From NCBI GenBank assembly GCA_031769625.1, contig JAUIMM010000885.1, forward strand, positions 3,925,001 to 3,989,000: 64,000 nucleotides of DNA. Reading direction: 5' to 3'. This document shows, in pieces, positions 45,576 through 57,639 of this stretch; position 1 is the stretch's first letter; each line of letters begins with the position of its first letter. The position numbers and the translations under genes were made by a program. The DNA is from Taudactylus pleione (lineage: Eukaryota; Chordata; Amphibia; Anura; Myobatrachidae). The notes beneath the pieces were generated by a model, which saw only the letters and a list, made by a program, of their open reading frames with translations, was not told where the DNA came from and ran no database searches.

Positions 45576-47199
45576 CATTGGCATGTCCATACACCCATTG
45601 TTCTGTATGCATGTTCCCTCTACTCGTTTCATGTACCAAAAAAGAATGAATGTGTATCTAACTTGTTGTAATCTGTGTGTACTATTGGCGGTGGTATGGC
45701 AGAGTAGTTGTACACACCAGTGGATGCCCTGAGTCAGTGAACAGCCCATTATGTAACCAGTGGGGTGGAGTATTCAGCAGTAATGTAATTAGTACAGATG
45801 TACTCACAGTTATTCACTCTCAGTATGGAGCTGAGCTTGAGCAGAGCATAGAGGTCACCAGCCGGTGACTATATGTGGGTAGTGGTGCAGGATGCAAGGG
45901 GCATCAGCGGTTATAACAGTATGGAACACATGGTAATACCAGGGTCTCTTTGTAACTACAGTAGGTGAGACAGGTCCTCTAACACAGTGACAAAATAGCA
46001 CCATGTATGTGCAAGGGTACAGACAGTGACCATCATGGTTAGGGACTGAAGCCTCCCTAAAGGAGACCATATGTAGTACGAGCAGTATCGCTCTCCTGCT
46101 TTAACACAACTGAAATCTAAGCTTGCTGTAACTCTTAGCAATGTCATTGTGTTTCCTCATATTACTGTGCATCTGCATTTGCCGCCAGTATACAGTATTC
46201 ATATATTTCAGCATAAAACCAAGTTCAACACCTGTGAAAGCTTGCCGTTACATATGTATGGCTTATAACTTAGAAATAAACCATTCGGTTCTGCAGAACG
46301 TGGATTTTGCAATTATGTAAGTTCGCAGTCTTTGCAAAAAGTAGGACAAATAAAATCTGATTTCCCGGAGAACTTCATAAAGTAAAGCCTTTATTTTATG
46401 CGCCCGGCATGACAACATTTCCATTGCATACCTCTTATTGCACTACTAATTTACACTCCGCTGGGAAGTCCTGATTCACACAGAAGAAAGATGTAAATCT
46501 GTGCGCAGAGCCGGGAGCTGCGGGGAGTCCCAATCATACAAGCTGATCACTGGCAAAATGATTTGTTGAGGAATATTCTGTTCTTCCTTATCCATGCTAA
46601 TAGGCTGGATTTGATTTTAATACATCTGTAAATATTGATCTAATAAAAAAAAGAAAGAAACAAAAAAATTGAATCCGCAGTGTTTTGTTATGCACTAGAA
46701 AAAACACAATGGGTCTCTTATTTGATAATACAGTATAAAGCAAGCAGATACAATATTTATTTATTAGCAGTTACTTATATAGCGGCAGCATATACTGTCG
46801 CGCTTTAAAATTGGGAACAAAAAGTAATAGAGCAATACTGGGTAATAACAGACAAACACAAAAGTAAGAGGGCGCTGCTCGCAGGCTTGCACTCTATAGG
46901 CAAATAGGTGTTGATACACAAGGATAGGTGCTACCTATTGCATATTGGTCCAGCCAGATTGCAGGAGTTCTTGATTGGTTGTATGATCCAGTCACAAAGC
47001 AATGATGGCCTATGGTCGGCATGATGTGAAAGTGAACATAGAGAATATATATAAAGCTGCTGTATGTGTGGACTGTATAGGTTGGATGTAATTAGGTAGG
47101 ATAGCTCTGGAGGCTATGTAGGTGGTGTTGATAAATGCTGAATAGCTGCTGGTTCTCAAACCGACGATTGAAGCCTGATGATCTACAATCCCGACTGGA
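45576..47199. other. Unassigned sequence, one probable dispersed repeat
   Basis: The segment 46755-46960 (TATATAGCGGCAGCATATAC, then GCAGGCTTGCACTCTATAGG) looks like a dispersed repeat I have seen in frog sequence but cannot name. The rest is unrecognised. Confidence 0.4.
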
Positions 47200-47985
47200 G
47201 CTGGAAAGTATGCTAACCCTCCCCTCTCCCCCCTTAACCCTCCTTTAGTGGTGCCTAACCCTAACCTTCCCCCAGTGGTGCCAAACCTCAACCTCCCCCC
47301 AGTGGTGCCTAACCCTAAATCCCCCTTCCCGCACCCTAAACCTAACCCTCCTGTTAGGGTGCCCAACCCTAACCTCCCCCCCGTGGGTGCCTAACGCCCC
47401 CTACCTGTAACCTAACCCTCCCGGGGGGGTGCCTAACCCTAATCTCCCCCCTGGGGGTGCCTAAACCTAACCCCCCCATCTCTGGGAAAACTTTATACTT
47501 ACCCGGCTGAGGACGATCGGAATGGGTCGGGTCGGGATGCCGACGCCGGTATTCTGATGTCGTTCGGGATATTGCTATCGGTATTATTACGGGTGGTGGA
47601 ATTCCAGCATTGGTATATCGTCGTCCAGGATCCCAACCACCAAGAAACTAATGACTTCCTGTTTGTACTATTGGTGGTGACGGGATGTAGTCAGGATACC
47701 GGCGGGGGCGATATCCTGCCCAACGGTATCCCGACACTGATATCCCAACATGTGACTAAATATAGGCGCAGAAATCCCGATGCCTATCATTAGCCCCACT
47801 ACAAAATCCTGACACCTGGCATACTGAACGAAGGTAAGCCGGGTGTCTTAGCATTTAGCCATGGGGGGAGGGTTAGGTTTAGGGACCCCCAGGGGGACAT
47901 AGGGATAGGCACCCCCCCGGGAGGGTTAGGTTTAGGGTGCGGGGAGGGGGGGTTAGGTTTAGGCAATAATGGGGGGGAATTTAGG
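47200..47985. mobile_element. Foldback element with CCTAACCCT-rich arms
   Basis: The left arm (47205-47480) is C-rich, with repeated CCTAACCCTAACC and GTGCCTAACC. The right arm (47858-47985) carries the inverse, GGGAGGGTTAGGTTTAGGG. The centre (47500-47830) is full of CCGGTATCCCGAC-type palindromic words. This is probably a non-autonomous foldback, not telomere. Confidence 0.55.
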
Positions 47986-48600
47986 GAGAGCAGGCAGTGA
48001 GCGTGAAGCAGCTGTGGCAGGAGAGCAGGCAGTGAGCGTGAGGAGGCTGTGGCAGGAGAGCAGGCAGTGAGCGTGAGGAGGCTGTGGCGGGAGAGCAGGC
48101 AGTGAGCATGAGGAGGCTGTGGTGGGAGAGCAGGCAGTGAGCGTGAGGAGGCTGTGGCGGGAGAGCAGGCAGTGAGCGTGAGGAGGCTGTGGCGGGAGAG
48201 CAGGCAGTGAGGGTGAGGCGGCTGTGGCGGGAGAGCAGGCAGTGAGCATGAGGAGGCTGTGGCGGGAGAGCAGGCAGTGAGCGTGAGGAGGCTATGGAGG
48301 GAGAGCAGGCAGTGAGCATGAGGAGGCTGTGGCGGGAGAGCAGGCAGTGAGCGTGAGGGGGCTGTGGCGGGAGAGCAGGCAGTGAGCGTGAGGAGGCTGT
48401 GGTGGGAGCGCAGGCAGTGAGCGTGAGGAGGCTGTGGCGGGAGAGCAGGCAGTGAGCGTGAGGAGGCTGTGGTGGGAGAGCAGGCAGTGAGTGTGAGGAG
48501 GCTATGGTGGGAGAGCAGGCAGTGAGCATGAGGAGGCTGTGGCGGGAGAGCAGGCAGTGAGTGTGAGGAGGCTATGGTGGGAGAGCAGGCAGTGTGCCTG
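47986..48600 (+). repeat. 35-bp minisatellite, about 17 units
   Basis: The unit GAGAGCAGGCAGTGAGCGTG plus AGGAGGCTGTGGCGG repeats every 35 bp. Because 35 is not a multiple of three, open frames cycle through all phases; none is a gene. Confidence 0.95.
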
Positions 48601-48965
48601 ATGCTGCTGCGTTTTGAGATCAGGTGGTGACCTTTAAAAAAGCTGCTAATCTACACAGCAAAATGCGTTAGTGGTTTCTGCCATCACCCACTAAGTGATC
48701 TACTGACATCACAAGTGTTGCTATCACTTTGGATAATATATTCCTTTAAATCTTGATAGCATACCCTGAGATTAACACTAGTGTTATGGTAATTTCCATG
48801 TTAAAATTCTGAGCAATAGAGTAGGGACTTGCAGTAAAGTGGGGTCTCGTGACGGGGGCTGCAAGCTTAAATGCATTGATCAATTCATGAACCAAAACCC
48901 CACTGTTTATTATGTTTATTATTATTATTATTGTTAGTTATTATGGTGAGTGCAGAGCCCCTGTG

Positions 48966-49004
<39 letters not shown>

Positions 49005-49132
49005 GTTTATGCAGCCTGACAAAGGGCAATAATTCCCAAAATGTTGCTTAGAAGGAGATGTGATGTCTTTATTTTTAAGTCCGTCGAGTGCCACACTTGG
49101 AGTCTGTATACTTTAATGTAGCGGGCACCTCG
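48601..49132. other. Unassigned sequence with two microsatellites
   Basis: An ATT-rich run lies at 48906-48944 and (TA)n at 48969-49002. Otherwise unrecognised. Confidence 0.6.
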
Positions 49133-49237
49133 GCAATTTGGAAAACAAGAAGGAGTGTACTGAACTTCTCGGGAAACTATATACTAGTGTACTGGATGAT
49201 CCTCCAAGTTCCAACATTTGTGTGCCCTCTGTAAAAT

Positions 49238-49841
49238 GTGGGTCAGGGCAGTCAGCATCTTGCACACATAGTCATTGAGGATGCTTCTGTGGAATTGCAC
49301 ATGGAGGAGGAAGATATTTTGGTAGTTGAAGGTGATAAGGGTGATGAGGATGTTGATGATGAAGATGTTGGTGATGAGGATGTTGATGCCGAGGATGTCC
49401 TTTGTGTAAGTAAGGCAACAGCTGTTGCCCATGGTTTGAAAAAGCCAAAGCCCATTGTTGTCATGCTGGGACAAAAGACAAAAAAATCTCCTTCTCACGT
49501 GTGGAATTAATTCCATCCCAATCTGGACAACAGTTGTCAAGCCATATGTGCCCATTGCCATGAAAGAGTGATTAGAGGGAGGGACCTAAACCACCTAGGA
49601 ACCTCCTCCTTGTTACGTCACTTGGAGCGCATTCATCAAATATCAATGTGTATATTGCCAAGTTCCAAAACTCAAAATGTAACAAGTCCAGTGTCACGTA
49701 CCTGCTCCCTCTCTGTGAGATCCTACCTGAATAGCAAACTGAAATATGGAGTAGTAAGCACAGACAACATGGAGGCCTTTGTTATTCCGCTGGCTGCATG
49801 CCAACCAATACCGCCCAGACTACACCCACTGTGGGGACCAG
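49238..49841 (+). pseudogene. hAT BED-finger coding region, copy 2
   Basis: ATG at 49238 opens a frame with an acidic run (DEDVDDEDVGDEDVDAEDV) and a BED finger: HVWN, then stop TAA at 49508-49510, then FHPNLDNSCQAICAHC and HLERIH. The single stop falls inside the finger. The frame continues (LRHLERIH, VRSYLNSKLKYG) until the LTR insertion at 49842. No catalytic hAT core is visible downstream. Confidence 0.7.
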
Positions 49842-50469
49842 TGTGAAGGTCTGGGTTTGTTGTGGACCCGGGGTGGTGACAGGAGCAGACATAGAAGCAG
49901 ATTTAAATATTTAAATAGGTTTGGTGAGCCGTAACGAAGTGCAGGCAGAGACAATGAAGTCCATCTGGGAGTTAGAGTGTGAGGCAAGGTGCAGGGAAAC
50001 AGCAGATTGAGGTACTCAGGCAGGGGAAAGGTAGATGGAGGGTGCAGGGTGAGTCCAGCAGGTTTGGAGCAGCCAAGGTAACAGGCTAGTAGCACTTCCA
50101 GGTAGACAGGTAAGGCACAGGTACTCTCTCTCAGCTGCAGCTGAGAAACTCATTGCACTGGCAATGAATGAAGGCTCTGGACCTTCCTAAATACCAGGTG
50201 CTGTGCTGTTACTGGCTGGAAAGAGCACATGACCCACCAGGATTGGATAGCTTGGATCACATGACCTGAGGCAAGATGGCGGCACCCATGTAAAATGGAA
50301 CGGAAACACCACCAGACCTCACCAGGCCTCAGTAACAATTTGCCGCACAGAACCACGTGCAGCCAATGCCCCTCACCAAACACCAGGACTGCTACCAGAG
50401 ACCCCTCGCCACAATGACCTCACAGGTAATACCCGGTGACCACAATGCCGAGAAACCCTGGCTGTGAGA
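49842..50469. mobile_element. LTR-type insertion (solo LTR) with 5-bp duplication
   Basis: Copy 3 of the surrounding hAT shows the empty site (GGGGACCAGATCTTG at 54962). Here the site is split by 628 bp starting TGTGAAGG, with ACCAG on both sides (49837-49841 and 50470-50474). The 3' end reads GTGAGA rather than CA, so assignment to LTRs rests on size and the 5-bp duplication. Confidence 0.68.
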
Positions 50470-51722
50470 ACCAGATCTTGATAATGACCATCCCCATTTG
50501 TTGCTAGGCCTTCTTCTTCCAAACCATCCATGCTGGATTTCCTGTCCAAAAGGGTAAGCAGGGTACAGAAAGAGGAGCAAGATGTCCCCAATGACATATA
50601 TTTTCTTCTATCATAGATGATGTGGAGAGAGAAGAGCTTCAGATGTTTGAAGTACAGGGGCTCCCACCTATTTGGCTTCCCTCCATAGAAAACAGCTCTG
50701 TTCCTCAGGAAGTGTCTATGCCTGAGCTGATAGGTAGGTAGTCTCTGTCTGTTGGTAAACATCCTTCAGGAGATGGCAACCCAGAATAACAACAACTATA
50801 ATATAATGTGTCCACTGATAACCAGCCTGATCCCTTAAGAGCAACGTACCCAGTATGGCCAACTCATAACATGACACCAAGTTCGCAGGCTCCTCTTCCT
50901 TATGACACTAATTCAGTCACCATGGTTGATCAATCAGCCATGTGTGGTCCACCCAAGTTTTGGCCTTCCACATTCTAACATTCACATATCTAAGAAGAAG
51001 TGGACAGTGGGAACAATGGCAATTGAAGGCCACTAACTAACTCTGTTTGTTTTTAATGTCCCTGTACAGATCGGAAAACTTTGTTACAGAACAGAATGTT
51101 TGCAAAGGATTATTTAAGTCAATTGTCTGTTTATTTTTGGAAAGCACTCTTCCTGGTCCCTTTCTGGGATGAAAAAAATCAACTCCCAGCAAGCAGGCAT
51201 GGCGCTCAAGCAAGACAAAACGTAATACTTAAACCTTAGGTCTGAAATGTTGCATTTGCTGCTCTGTTCCGCTTGTTCAAAATATATCTCATATGGTTAA
51301 GTGGACAGTGGGAACAATGGCAGTTTGGATGCCACTAACTAACTATGTTTTTCTTTTATGTCCCTCTACAGGTTGGGAAATGCCTTTATAGAAGATTTGC
51401 AAAGCATTATTTAAGTCAATTGTTTATTTATTTTTGGAAAGCACGCTTTCTGGTCCCCTTGTGAGGTGGTCAAAATTGACTGGAAATGAGTGGAAATAAA
51501 TATTATTGAGGTTTTTAATACTGTAGGAACAAAAAGAAAGGCCCATTTTATGTCATTTTATCTTTTTTTTATTTTTAAGAAAAAATCCAGATCCAAAACC
51601 AACACCAAAACACGAAAACAAAACACGGAGGTGAGGTTTTGGCAAAACCAATCCAGATCCAAAACCAGGGGGATCCAGATCCAAAACCAAAACCAAAACA
51701 CGAGGGTCAGCGCACAATTCTA

Positions 51723-52382
51723 ATAATAAGAATAATTAGAATAAGTATTGCATCCTGTGCTAACAATTGCCCTTTAAGCCAGTATTGTTAGACAGAACAT
51801 TTAAACGCCAAAGCATAATATATTCCTTTCTTTCTTTTTTTTTCTATTTGGCAATGAAGAGAACAGGCTGTATTTAAGGCCTACAGAAACTTGGACACTG
51901 TCAACTAATTGCTCTTTCCCTGGCATTTCCAGACAAAAAAACTACTCTCCCTTATCATTTTCCGGATGTTTTTCATTTTTATAACAAGCACAGGACATTC
52001 GCTCTGGGAATACCAAGCCATTGGCCAGACACACACAATTCACTCAAAGGTCAATCATTTGGCCGCCTTGCATTTGTAAAGCACGCGTAGTCTGCTCACC
52101 TCAGGTGGCTCAATAATTGGATACATTCCTGTTACACTTGGAGAAAAAAAGTAATTTTCCAATGATCATATTGTTTAATACGGCTCAAAATAAAATGTAA
52201 GAAGTGACAGTCTACAGTACTTAGGCTTCTTTCAGTACTATCGATTATCAAAGAGGTTTTATTTTTTTTCTTAGCTTTTTTTTCTTGTCACAATTACAGA
52301 GATACAGAAACAACAAAGAGTATTCTGAGAAAGTTAATTTATACCACTTTTCTACCAAAGTTCACGATCAGACCTGGAACTT
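51723..52382. other. Unassigned sequence
   Basis: AT-rich, nothing recognised. Confidence 0.5.
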
Positions 52383-52712
52383 GCCCTTTTCATACTGCGG
52401 CACCGACCCAGGATATTCCTGAGTCTGCAGCGACCTGGCTCTTCCGGCATTGCAGTGGACGTTTGGAGATGATGTAATATCCAAGCGTCACTGAAACCTG
52501 CCAATCGAGCAGCATGCGGCGCTATCCGGGTCATCGTAACCCGGATTACGCTGTTTACACTGTAGGGTGGCACGGGAACGACCTGTGGCCAACCCTGCAA
52601 AGTACCCGAGTTGGATCCCCAGGTCCCTGGACCCAAGTGAATCCATTTACATTGACAAAAATCCCGGGTTGATGCGCATCAACCCGGGATTTTTAGGTCG
52701 GTGTAAAAGGGT
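52383..52712. mobile_element. Palindrome-chain MITE with GCCCTTTTCA ends
   Basis: GCCCTTTTCATAC at the left faces GTGTAAAAGGGT at the right. Inside are an ATCCGGGT..ACCCGGAT hairpin near 52524 and a perfect 38-bp loopless palindrome at 52657-52694. Confidence 0.55.
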
Positions 52713-52866
52713 ATTAGAGATGTGTCCTCATACACCTAGCGTCCATAAACTACATGTCTGAAGATGCCGAGTGCGTCTGAGCCGCTATGAAGAGCAGCGT
52801 ACAGTCTTTCTCTTCAAATTTTAGCATATTATTTACATTACAGATGCAGCAAAACACCACTCTAAA

Positions 52867-53367
52867 GGTCTGATTCAGAGACGGACGCAATGGCGATTTT
52901 TACGCAGATCGAGTGATTGTTTGCCATTGCGCATGCGTATAAATCGCACTGCAAGTACGCAGTGATCGCATTGTGATTCCGGATACACAGAGGAATCCAT
53001 CGCAAAGTGAATGACAGGAAGTCAGTGTTTGTGGGTGGTAACAGGGGATAGTCAGAAAGATGCAGGCATGTCCGACCAATTAAACGCCGTTACATGGCCG
53101 CGCATGAATTAGCCTTTGAGATCTCCTATGCAGCATGAGAGATCTATGCATGTCAGGGGAGCTGCCGAGTCTGTGGCTGGTCAAACCTGCCACAAGGGAA
53201 AGATGGCCGCTCGATGTGCTTCAATGTTACAGATATTTACGCAGGTGAGTGACATCGTATGGATATGAGAAGCAGCGGTGGGCATCCTTATGCTTGGAGA
53301 AGCTTTGGAACTATTAGCATATTTTCGCAGCTGCAGTCACATTAGCGTCCATCTTTGAATCAGGTGC
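52867..53367. mobile_element. MITE with GGTCTGATTCAGAG ends
   Basis: The ends GGTCTGATTCAGAG and TTTGAATCAGGTGC are imperfect inverses, with AAA on both sides (52864-52866 and 53368-53370). The interior resembles the 56976 and 11817 elements rather than the hairpin chain. Confidence 0.55.
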
Positions 53368-53805
53368 AAAGTGTACTAGAAGTGCTAGGCTGTAGCTTTA
53401 AACCACAGTTGCCGACTTTCTGGCTACACCTCCTCCGGGATAGGGCAGCTAGGTCGGCACAGCAGGAGACTGTCTGGGGGCATGGTGCAACATAGGGAGC
53501 AGTATGGGGGCGTTGCATAGGAAGCAGCGCGGGGGACGCAGTGGTGAGATCACGTCATTGTGACTACGCCTCCTGCTGTGCAATGCAGAGATTATTGGAA
53601 AGTTCATTATTATCTGAGCCCTGGGTAGATGTGACATAAAGTTATAGTATAGGCTTTATGTAGTATACATAGAGCCGTATTCAATTTGAGCTGAGCTGCG
53701 ATACTTTTTCGCATCCCCGGACTTTTCGCCTATTTCACCTGTTTTGTAGGCAGAAAAGTATTGCGCGCATGCCCGCTTTACCCCGTATTCAATTTAAAAG
53801 TATGC

Positions 53806-53835
53806 GAAAATGGGACCCGGCGAAACTTGAACAGG
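53806..53835 (+). repeat. 30-bp direct repeat, left copy
   Basis: It begins GAAAATGGGACCCGG and ends CTTGAACAGG. The right copy is identical. Confidence 0.95.
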
Positions 53836-53939
53836 CAAATTGGAAAATAGGAAGGAGTGTACTGTACTTCTTGGGAAACTATATACTAGTGTACTGGAGG
53901 ATCCTCCAAGTTCCAACAATTGTGTGCCCTCTGTAAAAT

Positions 53940-54268
53940 GTGGGGAAGGGCAGTCAACATTTTGCACACGTAGTCATTGAGGATGCTTCTGTGGAATTGC
54001 ACATGGAGGAGGAGGATATTTTGGTAGTTGAAGGTGATAAGGATGATGAGGATGTTGATGATGAAGATGTTGGTGATGAGGATGTTGATGCCGAGGATGT
54101 ACTTTGTGTAAGTAAGGCAACAGCTGTTGCCCATGGTTTGAAAAAGCCAAAGCCCATTGTTGTCATGCCGGAGCAAAAGACCAAAAAATCCACTTCTCAC
54201 GTGTGGAATTATTTCCATCCTGATCCGGACAACTTGTCAAGCCATATGTAACCATTGCCATGAAAGAG
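53940..54268 (+). pseudogene. hAT BED-finger coding region, copy 3
   Basis: Like copy 2 but without its TAA: HVWNYFHPDPDN is intact. A 2-base deletion then shifts the frame (stop at 54249-54251) just before the second Cys pair. A MITE at 54269 splits the finger immediately after CHERV. It is non-functional. Confidence 0.7.
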
Positions 54269-54686
54269 TAGCGTTCCCGCTAAGCTGTTTTAGCGGGGCG
54301 TGGCGCCCTGCCCTCCTTCAGGAGGGCAAAAGCACCCTGCCCTCCAGGAGGAGGGCAAAAAGCACCCTGTCCTCACAGCCTGCGGGTGCCGTTCTCACCC
54401 GCGGGACGCAGTGTCCTGCGGGTGGAGAAACATGCGGTGTCCCGGTCACCACCGGAGAATAGACGCCAGGCGCATGTGCCCGGCATCTATTCTCCCTTTC
54501 TGCAGCGCTTGGGGGCTGCCCGGCATGTCCGTAAGCGCCGGGCACGCCCCCAAGTATGATGAAAAGGGGACGCGTCTTATAGAAATGCCCCCTTTTCATG
54601 ACCACGTCCCCTTTTCGGGCGCGCGCATAAGGTTGCCCTCTCTAGCTCCGGCGCCCTGCCTGCCGCTGGAGCTAGAGTGAACACTA
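54269..54686. mobile_element. hAT-like MITE inside the hAT fragment
   Basis: The ends TAGCGTTCCCGCTA and TAGAGTGAACACTA are inverse copies. AAAGAG flanks both sides, and the first hAT copy shows the empty site. The interior is GC-rich, with GGAGGGCAAAAGCACCCTGC repeats. Confidence 0.75.
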
Positions 54687-55633
54687 AAAGAGTGAGTAGA
54701 GGGAGGGACCTAAACCACCTAGGAACCTCCTCCTTTTTATGTCACTTGGAGGGCATTCATCAAATATCAAAGTGTACATCACCAAGTTCCAAAACTCAAA
54801 AAGTAACAAGTCCAGTGTCACGTACAGTACCTGCTCCCTCTCTGTGAGATCCTACCTGAATAGCAAACTGAAATACGGAATAGTAAGCACAGACAACATG
54901 GAGGCCTTTGTTATTCTACTGCCTGCATGCCAACCAATACCTCCCAGACTACACCCACTGGGGGGACCAGATCTTGATAATGACCATCCCCATTTGTTGC
55001 TAGGCCTTGTTCTTCCAAACCATCCATGCTGGATTTCCTGTCCAAAAGGGTAAGCAGGGTACAGAAAGAGGAGCAAGATGTCCCCAATGACATTTTTTTC
55101 TTCTATCATAGATGATGTGGAGAGATAAGAACTTCAGATGTTGGAAGTACAGGGGCTCCCACCTATTTGGCTTCCCTCCAGAGAAAAGAGCTCTGTTCCT
55201 CAGGAAGTGTCTATGCCTGAGCTGATACGTAGGTAGTCTCTGTCTGTTGGTAAGCACCCTTCAGGAGATTGCAACCCAGAATAACAACAACTATAATATA
55301 ATGTGTCCACTGATAACCAGCCTGATCCTTTAACAGCAACATACCCCATATGGCCAACTCATAACATGACACTCAGTTTGCAGCCTCCTCTTCCTTATGA
55401 CACTAATTCAGTTGCCATGGTTGATCAATCAGCCATGTGTGGTCCACCCAATTTTTGGCCTTCCACATTCTAACATTCACATTTCTAAGAAGAAGTGGAC
55501 AGTGGGAACAATGGCAATCTGAAGGCCAATAACTAATTCTGGTTTTTTTAATGTCTCTGTACAGATCGGAAAATTTGGTTACAGAACAGAATGTTTGCAA
55601 TGGATTATTTAAGTCGATTGTCTATTTATTTTT

Positions 55634-55663
55634 GAAAATGGGACCCGGCGAAACTTGAACAGG
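55634..55663 (+). repeat. 30-bp direct repeat, right copy
   Basis: Identical to 53806-53835. The first G could also belong to the insert, so the duplication is 29-30 bp. Confidence 0.95.
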
Positions 55664-56385
55664 TGGAAAGTAATGTCAGATTTGGGGAAATCAGCCTGAC
55701 ACCCCCAAAAAGATGCTTTGACATGGGGGTTCCCTATGGTACCCCCTGATTTGGCTTGCTGAAGGTATTTGGTCTTTTTAAACAGCCTTAATAGCTGCTA
55801 AATAGCGTTTTTCTATACGTGGTGCAGAATAGTATTCAGGAGTATTTTTCCCTGAAAATAACTTATCCCAGCAAATTTGGAGTACTTGAAAATGGGGGTC
55901 AGCATATTTAAAAGTTTCTAAAGTGAAGTTGAAAAAATCATGAAAAATCCACCTGCCACAAGCACCTGCAATAAAAAAAAAAAAAACACTTGGGGTATAC
56001 TTGGGGACCCCCCCAGAGTCACGTTTGCTAGTTTTTAACTTTGTACCCCAACATTTTTTTTTGTCCCCTTTTTCAAAGTGATTTTTTGGGGTGTCCTTAA
56101 GTATTGTTTAAAAATGTTTTGACACAGTTTACCTTTGGGGGACTGTCTGAAGGCTGCAGGGGGATTCCTGCAACGTTGCACCCCAAAACCCCAATTCTGC
56201 ACTTTTTTCCGCCTGCTATTCATAGGCGAACTTTTTTCGCCTAGTACATTGCATTGACTTTGCACCTAGGTGGAAAGTCTTTCAAATTGAATACTGGGTG
56301 AAAGCAAAACAGGTGAAAATAATGTCATTGGCGAAAAAGTAACGCGGATCTGGACTTTTCACCTCAAATTGAATACGCGTCATAG

Positions 56386-56975
56386 TATAGTATATTACCT
56401 ATGCTGTGAATAATCCCTGGTCAGCTTGTAAAGCCAGGACTCTACATAGGCATACGGGGACCTGCATGCAATCACGGATGACCCATCGTGCACATGTGCA
56501 GAATGTGTATCTGGAATCTGCATTCTTGCATGCAGTGCTGAATCGGGCCCACAGAGTCTAATGGTAATGGAAGGATGCAAAAAGCAAGGCAATAGAACTT
56601 GGCAGATCATAGTAGCTCATAGGAATATAAGGCTAGTAACCTACTGTAAATACTTAATAGACGGGAGCGTAAATTGATAAATTGCAGTAGTTCAGTTGCT
56701 TAGCAGGCACAGAACACAGGATTTCATTGCAAAACAAAGTCCAGAAACATTGGAGAACAAACAAGCAAAACAGGATCAGGAATCCAGAAATCTTAAGCTG
56801 GTACATCACTGAACATCAGAAGCAGGTTCTATTCATGGCAGATCAGAACAGGCAAAAAAAAATTTATGACCCAGTATTGAATACTGGGCTCATACAGACT
56901 AAATAGCAAGGTGTCAGGTGTAGTCGATGCTGCTTATTGAGTAATCAATCACCAGACACCTGATCTTCAAACAGA
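56386..56975. other. Unassigned sequence
   Basis: Nothing recognised. Confidence 0.5.
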
Positions 56976-57504
56976 GGGCCTGATTCATTATGGATCACAA
57001 TTGCAACAGCGAATGCAGATCGCCCGATGGTGCATACTGTACCACAGTGCGCGTGCATGAGTTAGCATTGTGATCGCACTGCAATCACTTATACAGATAC
57101 AAAGCCATTGCAGAGTGAGTGGCGGGAGGTCAGCGTTCTTGGGTGGTGACGTGGGAGTGGTTGGAGAAACGCAGCCGTGCCAGACCATTTGAATGCTGTT
57201 GCTTGGGTGTGCATAATTTAGCCACTGTGACGGCATACGCAGCTTGAGTACTCACTGTGTGCAATGGGGTTAGCAATTTCTGAGTAATGTCAGACCTGCT
57301 ATAATTGTGCGTGAGGGGGCCGATGTTGCTCTATGTTATGATGTATCTGCAGGATTTCAAGGTATTACGGATGTGGGAAAGCGGTAGTGGGCATCTCTAT
57401 GCTTGCTGTATGACGGCTTTGCGTTTGTGTTCATTAGCATATTTTCATAGCAGACCTGCATGCGTAATCGAAACTGCAATAGCGATTCGTAGTGATTCAG
57501 GCCC
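56976..57504. mobile_element. MITE with GGGCCTGATTCA ends
   Basis: GGGCCTGATTCATTATGG and AGTGATTCAGGCCC are inverse ends, flanked by AGA on both sides (56973-56975 and 57505-57507). Confidence 0.68.
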
Positions 57505-57639
57505 AGAGTCAGAAGAGCAGCAGCTTTGGCAGAAACCAGAACTGAAGTTAACTATTAAGAAGGTCTGGTGACCACTGAGGGGGAGAAAACATATTGCTGG
57601 GGAACATAGTAAAATAGAACAGACAGCTCTAAGAGGTGC

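Larger units (their letters stand above)
49133..51722 (+). mobile_element. hAT element, right end kept, left end unclear
   Basis: It has the same BED-finger coding region as copy 3 (53836-55633) and a diverged relative of the 4071 element. The right end (51560-51722) is the inverse of the 4071 left end, with CAAAACCAAAACACGA repeats and GCGCACAATTCTA. No left inverted repeat is visible; homology with copy 3 begins at about 49133. A segment of about 150 bp (AGTGGACAGTGGGAACAATG) is repeated at about 50999 and 51300. It contains a nested solo LTR. Confidence 0.65.
53836..55633 (+). mobile_element. TIR-less internal hAT fragment with 30-bp flanking repeats
   Basis: It is homologous to 49133-51137, starting and stopping inside the hAT without either inverted repeat. 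The 30 bp at 53806-53835 recur exactly at 55634-55663. A hAT duplication is 8 bp, so this is not a normal hAT insertion. Confidence 0.8.
53668..56382. mobile_element. Element with CGTATTCAATTTGAG ends, split by a hAT fragment
   Basis: The left end GCCGTATTCAATTTGAG and right end CTCAAATTGAATACGC are inverse copies, and CATAG lies outside both. About 0.9 kb belongs to this element; the rest is the 1.8-kb insertion at 53836-55633. No coding sequence recognised. Confidence 0.6.

Noticed and set aside
44504..45749. Cysteine-rich CLPPGACLP frames resembling a secreted repeat protein
   Set aside because: They arise from the GGTAGACA array, lack a signal peptide or stable unit, and shift phase.
47205..47480. 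Interstitial telomere
   Set aside because: CCTAACCC words are irregular, mixed with GTGGTGCC, and have an inverted partner at 47858-47985, which fits a foldback element better.
47959..48529. 182-codon alanine/serine/proline-rich frame
   Set aside because: It lies within the 35-bp minisatellite, whose period rotates the frame; no gene-like features.
54300..54680. 126-codon frame
   Set aside because: It lies wholly inside the GC-rich MITE at 54269-54686 with no domain.
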